Below are positions 56,067 through 64,000 of a stretch of DNA of 64,000 bases, piece after piece (the stretch's first letter is position 1; each line of letters opens with the position of its first letter). The notes below the pieces were generated by a model. It did not search any database. It was not told the DNA's origin and saw only the letters and a program-made list of their open reading frames with translations. The position numbers and the translations under genes are program-made. The stretch spans positions 1,922,001 through 1,986,000 of the forward strand of contig JAYJMM010000110.1 of NCBI GenBank assembly GCA_037349105.1. Direction: 5' to 3'. This DNA is from Limnomonas spitsbergensis. Taxonomy: Eukaryota > Chlorophyta > Chlorophyceae > Chlamydomonadales.

Positions 56067-56629
56067 ACAGCACGTTTCCGACTGGGACCTGGGGAAAATC
56101 GTGTACGACGGTCTTATGGTCTTCGGGAAAGTTCCCAGGTGGGTGTTTCTGGAAACAACCCGGAGCCAGACACCGGAATGTGAGGCCGCGTAATCGTGGT
56201 TCAGGGTTTGCTGCGATATTGCCGAATGTGTGCCTTTAAGTTATCTGCGCTGTTGCATCTGCTTCTGCTGCTGCTGCTGATGATAATGCTGATGATAGGG
56301 ATGACTCGCTCGCGTAGTGAGCAAGGCCGAGGCGGCCCGCGGCCTTTCTGCAGGGCCGCCCCCATCACTACCGCCCGATTAGTTCATGGGAAGAAAAATG
56401 CGGCGATTCTTATTTGTAAATAAAAGCCATTCGAAGGCCTAAAACGTCTCCCAGTCCCTTGGTCTTTCCGGGGAGGGGGGGGGGGTCCCCGGAAAAACAT
56501 GAGACGTACTGTACGACTCTTGGTGGTCTTAAGTAAGGGACTGGGAACTTTCCCAGGTCAGGCGTTTCAGTTCAAAATGACCCGGAAACAACCCGGAAAC
56601 TTCCCAGGTCCCAGTCGGAAACGTGCTGT
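56067..56629. mobile_element. Short inverted-repeat element (MITE-like)
   Basis: 563 bp bounded by a 27-bp inverted repeat (ACAGCACGTTTCCGACTGGG then ACCTGGG; right arm 56603-56629). Internally GGGAAAGTTCCCAGG (56127-56141) has an inverted counterpart near 56545. No coding capacity and no clear target-site duplication; the superfamily is not assigned. Confidence 0.7.
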
Positions 56630-58140
56630 CAACCAATGTCGACGAAGCTGTGACGACGAAGTTTCCGCCCCCATGTGTTTGCTACTGGGTTGGTGGCTGA
56701 ATTCAGTGCGTACATCCCCTCTGGTACATCCGGTCCTTCATGTACATTCGCCCCGGCCTGTCCAGGCGATCCAGCGAAAGGTCATCTCCTACAGCTCAGA
56801 ATCTTAAACTGACTGCAGGCAAGTCCCCCATTATCCAGGTTCGTGATAGTCTACTCCGTTTCTTCTGAGACATTAAATGTGCGGCAGCGCAGATTTGAAC
56901 AGGCGATCATTCGCATAATAAGCCATTCGAAGTGCCTAGGATTGCAGCCTTCGTCGATTATGTGGTTCATTGCTTTCCTTTCGATCTGAACGCACACGGG
57001 AGCCACAAGCAAACCAAGGTGAGATTTGCAGAAGTAGCAGGAGCTGCCCGCGAATTCGCTTGATCGCGAACGCATCCGGATGAGTCCTCTAATTCATGCC
57101 ACCGCTTCTGCTTTCTGCCAATGTTGCCCATACTCTGCGAATAACAGGGGGGCGGGTATGCCTCAGTGACCTGCTCCAGTCAAGCAAGCGATTCGACCTG
57201 AATGCCAGATTACGCCTCTTGTACGCATGTAACTCACTCCATAGGTAGTCAAGATGACTCGTGCCCTGGATAAACAGGGTGCAAACTCGTGATGCACACC
57301 CCATGCAGCATCATCCTCCCCCCCTTTCCCTGCCCTCCCCCCCCACACATTAGGACGCTTCACACCGGGTCACATTGGTCACTATGGTCACATTCGCTGC
57401 GACAGTGGCGTGAGTTCGATTCACCCAACCAGCTACTGACATTGTGTCACGCATTGGGCGACCGCAACGGAATGGCTTTTGGAGTCAGATTCACTTCGCG
57501 TCGGCCACATTCAGTTCACTCTCGCCACATTGGCAATTTCCAAGGGCCGTCCGCCCTCGATTTAGATTCGCAACAACAACTAGTAGCAATGGATGCAGGC
57601 AATCAATATGATGTCCCGTCTTGAAAGAAAGAGAAATCAACTTCTCGCCACTTAAAAGAATTTATCTATTGTGAATCGGTCTCCAGCAGACACATTATTC
57701 GGAACGCAAAATAGCGTGGGTTCACTTCGAGCCACTACCACTCACATTCATTAGTCCGGTAGTGTGAATCACCTGTTACCATGCCATGCACGCAGAACAC
57801 CCCTGATCATTCCATGCCATACTTTTGTCTGCCCATGTACATCTGCCAGCAATCTGACATGACAAAAATGACCTACTGACTTGCACCCTGTGTCCCGCCC
57901 TTATCGGTCCACCCGCCCCCTCCTCGACACCTTCGCCCTCTGCCCTCCTTCAGTCCTTTTGAGTCCGGCAATTGTTCACTTGCCTACCGGTATCCAACTT
58001 TTGAGGTGGGTCTACCAATCTTATGCTTTCGCACTCCTCTTCTCATCAAGCATTGGAACCACTGATTTCTTTCCAGATTGGATCATTAATCTCGTAATCA
58101 ATATAAGTATATAAAAAAACAAAGGTCTCAACCTCTCTGG
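56630..58140. other. Intergenic region, no gene recognised
   Basis: Unique-looking sequence with short open frames only. TGGTCACATTCG-like words near 57375-57400 are the only pattern noted. Confidence 0.5.
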
Positions 58141-58149
58141 TGTCAACAA

Positions 58150-58260
58150 GTGTGGGCGGCGCGGCGAAGCCGTGCGAGGGTGCCCCCCCGCCCCGCCTTG
58201 GGGTCCGGGGCCAGCGGCCTGGTTGGGGTTTGGGGGCGAAGCCTCCAAAGGTCAGAAACA
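58150..58260. repeat. GC-rich module shared with the hAT-like element
   Basis: Contains GGCGAAGCC, GGGGTCCGGGG and GGGGTTTGGGGGCGAAGCC in order, followed by GGTCAGAAAC. The same order occurs at 61155-61270 inside the hAT-like element, so it is probably part of a transposon end. Confidence 0.6.
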
Positions 58261-58459
58261 GTGGGTGGCATTTATTTGAGATTCTTGTCCCAAACCTGTT
58301 GCAATTTATCTGTTTAAGGCCAATCAGTCAGTGTTCAGATTCGTATTGAACTAAGAAACCTCAAGCCGTTTGAGCCTACAAACTGGCCTTACACTCAAGC
58401 CTACAAATTAAAACTGGAAACAAATCCGTAAGTCAATGGAAGCAAAGGGAAAGCTGGCC

Positions 58460-58642
58460 ACAGTAAATGTGCCACTAAAGAGCAGTCGCAACGCATCAGT
58501 TAAGTGAGGGTAGATCGGCCAGCTCTGCTAGTCGTTCTTGACAAACTTGAGGCCTGAGAAAGTCCTCTCATCCTCAGCTGATGTTGGCACCACGTTTATG
58601 GCCAGGTCTGCAAACCCACTCAGGGCAATGGAGAGCCATGTA
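58460..58642 (-). pseudogene. Decayed hAT transposase C-terminal (dimerisation) region
   Basis: The minus strand reads FADLAINVVPTSAEDERTFS and then GLKFVKND before a stop (58530-58528), followed in the same frame by W-x-x-x-PHLTDALRLL. This is the order of the hAT C-terminal motif (lA...ip-(S/T)-SA..ER.FS...R..L.p.hl...lrl). The stop and lack of an upstream frame mark it as a relic. Family assignment is from the motif only. Confidence 0.7.
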
Positions 58643-59979
58643 AGCCCCCATGCTGCGCCACAGGCGAGAAGTAAGCCCCATCTCCATCACTGTGACCTGG
58701 CTCCTCGCTGAGAACCGAGCCACAGCCGCTCTGCGGCAGCAAAAAGCCCCTGGCTGTTTTCAGTCAGTTTTTTCTCTCTTGCCGCATAACCAGTTTCACT
58801 CCGCGTTTACTAAGTATTTTGGAGGGTGCGCGAACACTACGGTATGCGCGGTAAATATAATTCAAAAATTCATGCTGCGCGAACTCGATAGTCACAGGCC
58901 AAAATACTATTTGACGGGGTGCGCGGACTACTTTCCGGTACCAAATATATATATATAAAAAAATCAATCCCATAGCGTCCAAAGAATCAACCATCGATAG
59001 CCGATATCTTTACGAAATCTAGTACACTAACCCGGAGGAACACGCCAGACGTGCAGTATCTGACGAGGCAAGGGCAGCTGCCCTGCGTGCGAGGGTAGCA
59101 GCGAGGGAAGCAGAGAAGGAAGCAGCGAAGAGTCCGGTTTGACGCCCCAGAGGCTTGCTAAGCATCACGCGAAATGCCCCCAAGCCTTCAAGCCCAGTCC
59201 CCAAGCCAGTGGATTTTCACCGGGTCTCCTCGGAGGAGATGGCTGGAGCACCCATCCTACAAGTGGCTGAGTGTCCTAATTTTCGACGCGGTGATGCAAT
59301 TTGAGAGCCATCGCATTGCTGTCGAGATGCCCTGCGCGAATTTGGAATGATTGTAGCTGCGCAGACCTTTATTATCAAGATCGTAAGGGCTGCGCGCTCA
59401 GGAAATAAAACGTTTTGCTCAAAATGGCTGGTGCGTGGTAAATGCGCTGCGCGGACACATAGTTTATTTGGCTGTGCGGACGATTTGCTAAAATATTTAA
59501 ATTCGGGGTGCGCAAAAAGGGGCCTGTCACTAGGTGGATTGGACTAGTCCTCCGACACCCGCCCAGCTTATAATGCGACCCCATGGTTGGCGCCTTAGCA
59601 CACGGAAGAATGGACTGACGTCCAAGACTTCAGCCATTGAATACAAAATTGTGCATCGCTTTTTTTGCTGGTCGATTCTTTGTTGTGCAGAGGCGCCAAC
59701 CGGGCACTGAAAGCCCCTGTTTGGGGGAATAGTCCGACCCCCCAAGTGACATGCCCCTTTGAGCAAACCCTATCCGGTAATAATTAATCCTTTATGGCCT
59801 CATGATGGCCTCAGGCCTTTTATGTCCCCCAAAAGTACCGCTGAGCAGAACCAGCATCCGTTTTGATTAGAGCATTCAGATTTACATCCTGGCAGGCATG
59901 TACTGTACATCACTACATCCCATGTGGAAATCAGAGTTCAGTCTGACACTGTCTTCCCCTGCTCACGACAGAAAACGTG
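58643..59979. other. Region upstream of the CPL-like gene, no gene recognised
   Basis: AT-rich blocks punctuated by TGCGCG words at 58825-58930 and 59355-59515. A short plus-strand Ala/Glu/Arg-rich frame near 59037-59140 could code a coiled coil but has no start or splice context. A likely 3' splice site (CTGAC, pyrimidine tract, CACGACAG) ends at 59971. Confidence 0.45.
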
Positions 59980-60443
59980 ATGTTCAAGGGACTGGTGGTG
60001 AACGGGAAGGAACCGATGGATGTCTGCACCAAATCCATCATTGCTGAAGAGGGCATCACTGAACACTCCAAGAGCACACTGGGCATCCTTGACGGCAATG
60101 TGAAGGTTTGGAATGGTAATCACATGGCGTGGTCCTTCGTGCACGAAGCCTCCCGCGCCAAGGCCCCTCACTTCATCATTGAGCCAGACGCCAAGACTCT
60201 ATCCATCCGATTCGAGGAGCTCTACAAAGAGTGTGTGTCCAACAAGTGGAGCATTGTCGTGAAGCTGGGACCACAGTACGCCCTGCACCTGATCCCATGC
60301 AAGACCTGTCGGAAAGACGACAAGACGCACTACGCTTTCCTCTGCTACATGGTTGTGGCCGAGGTGCTTTATCGCTACGAGATGAAAAAGCTGTATGTCG
60401 TGTGCGACCTGGATGAGACGCTTATACACACTGTGACTTACAA
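59980..60443 (+). CDS. CPL-like exon 1 (N-terminal domain and catalytic DLDET)
   Basis: 154 codons plus two bases. Donor ACAA|GTAAGT. The GTG codon immediately before could be misread as a start, but ATG at 59980 is the natural one. In-frame TGA at 59944-59946 closes the frame upstream. Ends just after the phosphatase motif at VTY. Confidence 0.88.
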
Positions 60444-63400
60444 GTAAGTTTGCGCACAAATATGTTACCTTTCTGATAGAAAATAAAATACAATACCCAC
60501 AATTCCGCTTGTTGTCATCAGAGACAGGACGAATTATTATCGATGCCACCTCCGTCAAAATATCAGATGAGGCTAAGAGAATTTACTTGTTCACACCTAA
60601 ACCCTAAACCCTAAACAGGGACAGCCACAACATTACTCGGGAAGCTGACGGTGCCAAGTCGGTTACGCTGGAGGTGCCTGCAGGAGACGGCGTCCACAAC
60701 ACCCGGGGGTAAGTCGCATGAGGCTGCATGGTAGCATATTAGGCATGCCAGCATAGTCTCATGGGCTGCATGGGGCACACCACAGTGTAGCATGGGTCAT
60801 ATAGGGCTGCATGGGTAACCTAGTCACATGGGGCTGCATGGGTCACATGGGGCTGCATGGGTAACCTGGTCAGATGGGGCTGCTTGGGTCACATGGTCAC
60901 ATGGGGCTGCATGGGTAACCTGGTCAGATGGGGCTGCTTGGGTCACATGGTCACATGGGGCTGCATGGGTCACCTGGGGCTGCATGGGGCTGGATGGGTA
61001 TCCTGGCCACATGGGGCTGCATGGGTCACATGGGGCTGGATGGGTATCCTGGCCACATGGGGCTGCATGCAGTGATCTTCTTTTCATATTTAGGAATGAA
61101 TTAAAATTCGCAATGGTGTGAAAAAGTGTGAAAACTGTAAACGCGCAATCGCCGAGGCGAAGCCCCGGTGGGGGGGGTGCGGTGGGGCGCCCGAGCTCCC
61201 CCGCCTGGGGGTCCGGGGGGTGCCCCCCGGTGGGGGTTTGGGGGCGAACCCCACGAAGCTCAGAAACGATATGTGGATTGAGCATCGGATTCTTCATTGG
61301 AAAGGGTGTTCTTCTGTGCCATTCATCAAGATTCAAGTCAGTCACTCATAAAGTCAGTCACTCTCAGTCACTTAATCTCTCAAGTCAAAATCATATTGGG
61401 GCACTCATTCGGTTCAATCTATGTGAGGGAAGTCATTCACAAGTCATGCTCATATTCATTTCAAAGTCAGCTTCCAGAGTTCCAGCCACACTAGTCTGCT
61501 AGACTGCTACAAGCCTACGTAGCGCCCCCGCTCGAGAGCGCCTGCTTCCCAGCACCGCGTGGCCTCACCGTAACAGCGAAGAGGCTTATAATGCTGACCT
61601 GATGAGTTCAAGGCCATGGCTGAATCGCGGCCGTCCTAGGTCGAGCATCAGAGTCAATCTCAATAACGTCGGGATCATCATCGATAACGTCTCCCATTTT
61701 ATTATTCTATCTTCATTTTAAGTTCTGTCGACTGCTTATGTTCGAAATGCGAAGTGTCTCCCGCATTCTTATGTTCCGGAGCGGAGCCTGTGGCTCCACT
61801 CTGGCAATTTGTATTTCGATGTTGGCGATCAGCTAGTCAATTTTGCCCTTATTGATTAATATATATAGGCATCGGCAATATACTTTACATGCCCCGCCAA
61901 TGTAAAGTATATAATATATATATCATATATATAGTATATATAGTCAGAAAAAAGTGGGCCAAAGTTAAAAAAAATATAGGTCTGGATTCAGCTTAATCAG
62001 GGCATTCAGAATCTGCAGCTAACTCGTCCCATCTAAGAAAGCTATGTCCTCAAAACATTAAAACACTGTATTTGTTTGACGCGGACGGATCACGGGTTCG
62101 CAAAATGGTGCAGGTCTGGTCCAGAAGTTCAGTTTAAGTACCTCTACATGATCACTAGGCATACATTTGAGTCTCATAGCATGACTGTTCCGAAGTTATC
62201 AAGTCAGTCGGAGTAATAGTTCAGAGAAACCTCCTCGTGCTGAACCTCCTTCACCTCGCCGTCGTCACGGTTCGCCTTGACATAAATCAGCGTCTCAGCC
62301 CGCGCGATGCATGCCTAGGCGAGAGCGGCTACTGGTGTACGTCTGCCCCCATGCTGACTAGTTTCGCTGGACCGATTGTTCCAAACTCGCTTAATCTTAT
62401 TCAGCTCGGCACACAAAGCCTCAGGCTCCCACTCGGTTCTTAAGTGCAGTTGCTTGCCATTGTCGAGAAAGATAGATCGTTTCACTTTCTTAGGGGCCAT
62501 TCCAGGTAACACGAGTATTATCGTAGTATAGAATCGGACGATAACGCATGCGCTTGTCTCACAAGTAGCCCACAGTAGCTGAAATGCCGTATTTCCGCGT
62601 TTTCAGTCGCGACATTCGGGATTTTCGCGACTTTATATAAAGTATATATGATATGCCGAATTCGAATATATATTATATAATATACTTTATATACTATATA
62701 TACTATATAATATTGCCGATGCCTAAATATATATTCGCCTTGTTAATCGCCCCCGGGCGATTGATTGCCAAAATAATATCACTGGCTGCATGGGTAACCT
62801 GGTCACATGGGGCTGCATGGGTTACCTGGACACATGGGGCTGCATGGGTAACCTGGTCACATGGGGCTGCATGGGTAACCTGGCTACATGGGGCTGCATG
62901 GGTCACATGGGGCTGCATGGGTAACCTGGTCACATGGGGCTGTATGTGTCTCATGGTCAGATGGGGTTGCATGGGTCACATGGGGCTGCATGGGTCACAT
63001 GGTCACATGGTGCTGCATGGGGCTTATGGTCACGTGGGGCTGCATGGGCTACTTAATAGTAACATAATGTTGCATGGGTCATGCTCACATAGGGTAGTCA
63101 CATGGGCTGAGTGGGTCACACCACAGTGTAACATGGGTCAAATGGGTAGCATGGGCTGCTCACATTGTAACATGAAGGTTGCATGGGTCACATGTTCTGC
63201 ATGGGATACATGGTCTCATGGTCACATGGGTCACATCAGTATTTCGTGTCCATCCCTCACCGTGACCAGGTCAGCTGCAAGCAAACATACGATGTGGCTA
63301 CGCCCCAGGGTTGAGCACTTTCTGAAGGAACTCCTGATCTCGTATGAGTACAAGTTCAGACTGTTCATTTGCTCGGCTGGTGAGAAGGGCTACGTCTTAG

Positions 63401-64000
63401 CGGTCGTTAAGAAGCTGGCAGAAGGATTCCCAGAGATTCCAACTGAGCGCATCACGTTCTCGAGGGGTCGCAATGGCGGCGCAGGCAATGATCCAAAGGA
63501 CCTTTACCATGCCCTGAATGAGCCGCTCAACGTGGTTGCATCGGACGGTCCTCCGCTCTCTGTGGCCATTGATGACAAGCCAGATGCCTGGACGGAGCAG
63601 AGCCGGGGCAAGAATCGAGCCGGGGTGATCACAGTGAGCCCCTGGGGGTGCACGCCGTCTGGATCATCACAGGAGCTGCCCGTCGAGGCCACTGAGTGGC
63701 CGCTGTCCAATGCCATCGTCGACGTCTTATCGCGTCACAAGGCCGAGTTCACCATCATCGACGAGGTAGCATAGCTTCAGATCCTTTGTTCCACTACGGT
63801 ACTCATCTTGCGCCACAAAGCCGAGTTCACCATAATTGACAAGGTAGCTTCCTCATTATCATGCAATCCTATGTTCCACTGCTCATCCCGCCGCATCTCT
63901 CACATCGCACATCACAGGCCTTGAAGCGCCTCGACACCACGTTCGAGTACATGCAGCAGAGTCCGAAGTTCAAGGGCATCAGCCTAGACTACCTCTGTCA
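59980..64000 (+). CDS. CPL1/CPL2-like (FCP1 family) RNA polymerase II CTD phosphatase, 5' part
   Basis: Predicted nuclear HAD-superfamily Ser/Thr phosphatase acting on the RNA polymerase II C-terminal repeat. Exons: 59980-60443, 60619-60708, 63270-63765, 63918 to beyond 64000; all GT-AG and in phase, 377 codons visible. The N-terminus MFKGLVVNGKEPM resembles that of plant CPL1/CPL2, which supports this ATG. The catalytic motif is CDLDETL (Asp143 nucleophile, Asp145); the downstream HAD acid pair is AIDD (Asp286-Asp287); LRPRVEHFLKEL and FICSAGEKGY fit the FCP1 core. An AG with pyrimidine tract and CTGAC branch-like site ends 8 bp before the ATG, so a 5'-UTR intron is likely. Plant relatives carry C-terminal double-stranded-RNA-binding domains; these would lie beyond the window. 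Confidence 0.85.
60444..60618. other. CPL-like intron 1
   Basis: 175 bp; ends in a CCTAAACCCTAAACCCTAAA tract that supplies the 3' splice region. Confidence 0.75.
60619..60708 (+). CDS. CPL-like exon 2
   Basis: 90 bp coding DSHNITREADGAKSVTLEVP and nine more residues, between split Lys155 and Gly185. The acceptor (CTAAACAG) is formed directly by a CCCTAAACCCTAAA tract. Donor GGGG|GTAAGT. Confidence 0.82.
60720..61069. repeat. Minisatellite, left part (CPL-like intron 2)
   Basis: Degenerate 22-27-bp units of GGTCACATGGGGCTGCATGG. Continues at 62785 after the inserted element. The open frame with AAWVTWSHG-like peptides is a by-product. Confidence 0.9.
61070..62784. mobile_element. Non-autonomous hAT-like element inside CPL-like intron 2
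   Basis: 1715 bp with terminal inverted repeats CAGTGATCTTCTTTT / CAGTGATATTATTTT (13 of 15 match) and a perfect 8-bp duplication GCTGCATG on both sides (61062-61069, 62785-62792). Both features fit hAT elements. Removing the element and one duplicate restores an intact minisatellite unit. Contains the GC-rich GGGGTCCGGGG module, many AAGTCAGTCA words (61335-61450), and a short minus-strand frame (62512-62315, MAPKKVKRSIFLDNGK...) of unknown nature. No transposase. Confidence 0.8.
61868..62723. mobile_element. Possible nested inverted-repeat element
   Basis: GGCATCGGCAATAT at 61868 is inverted at 62710-62723, both next to very AT-rich TATATA tracts. No clear target duplication because the flanks are low-complexity. 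Confidence 0.45.
62785..63240. repeat. Minisatellite, right part (CPL-like intron 2)
   Basis: Same GGTCACATGGGGCTGCATGG units as at 60720-61069, becoming more diverged towards exon 3. Confidence 0.88.
63270..63765 (+). CDS. CPL-like exon 3 (FCP1/HAD core)
   Basis: Codons 186-350. Acceptor GTGACCAG, donor GACGAG|GTAGCA. Phase matches exon 2 exactly. Contains MWLRPRVEHFLKELL, the HAD motif II-like FICSAGEKGY and the acidic AIDD motif. Sequence before 63270 that stays open in this frame is minisatellite, not exon. Confidence 0.88.
63766..63917. repeat. CPL-like intron 3 with a copy of the exon 3 3' edge
   Basis: 63811-63847 repeats the last 33 bp of exon 3 plus donor start (CACAA(A/G)GCCGAGTTCACCAT, then GTAGC). 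The copy codes FTIIDK instead of FTIIDE. Use of this second donor as an exon extension would include an in-frame TAG at 63772-63774. Confidence 0.85.
63918..64000 (+). CDS. CPL-like exon 4 (runs off the window)
   Basis: Acceptor CATCACAG; phase 0 after exon 3. Codes ALKRLDTTFEYMQQSPKFKG and seven more residues, open to the window end. Confidence 0.8.

Noticed and set aside
60828..61121. Repeat protein frame AAWVTWSHG... and its continuation at 62653-63260.
   Set aside because: Minisatellite in CPL-like intron 2; the downstream part that looks like one long ORF becomes real coding only at the exon 3 acceptor (63270).

Overview
The window is nuclear DNA of a eukaryote. Every gene signal is split by GT-AG introns, introns are studded with TTTAGGG/CCCTAAA-type motifs (the plant/green-algal telomere type), and the right-hand gene resembles the plant CPL1/CPL2 class of CTD phosphatases. 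A green alga or related protist is the best guess; species cannot be told from the sequence. Nothing prokaryotic was seen (no operons, CRISPR or rRNA).

About 85% of the window (1 to 54395) is one minus-strand gene that runs off the left edge. I reconstructed 18 exons whose reading phases all match at the 17 internal junctions, giving 775 codons (2325 nt) spread over 54.1 kb; about 96% of the locus is intron. The product is a six-transmembrane, cyclic-nucleotide-binding-domain ion channel of the EAG/HCN/CNG/plant-Shaker superfamily: S1 (exon 3), S2 (exon 4), S2-S3 linker (exon 5), S3 and start of S4 (exon 6), rest of S4 (exon 7), S5 (exon 8), pore and S6 (exon 9), C-linker (exons 10-12), CNBD (exons 13-14), then an unrecognised helical tail. 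Its pore filter is unusual (GVGDG where potassium channels have TVGYG) and S4 is poor in basic residues.

The introns are the striking part. Nearly every one contains tandem copies of the neighbouring exon edge with its splice site, and several have grown into large arrays: a 25-bp array of 10.8 kb (intron 17, resembling an exon-17 segment), a 79-bp array of 19.7 kb (intron 7, unit resembling the 3' splice-site tract of exon 8), a 121-bp array (exon 5 start), an 88-bp array (exon 15 end) and an 88-bp array (exon 2 start). Very long open frames across the 25-bp array are artefacts of a stop-free repeat.

From 54396 to about 59970 is mostly non-coding, with transposon remnants: an inverted-repeat element (56067-56629) and a decayed hAT transposase C-terminus (58460-58642).

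From 59980 to the right edge is the start of a plus-strand gene for a CPL/FCP1-type phosphatase (DxDxT catalytic motif). Four exons are visible. Its second intron carries a minisatellite interrupted by a 1715-bp non-autonomous hAT-like element with an 8-bp target-site duplication. Its third intron again contains a copy of the preceding exon's end.
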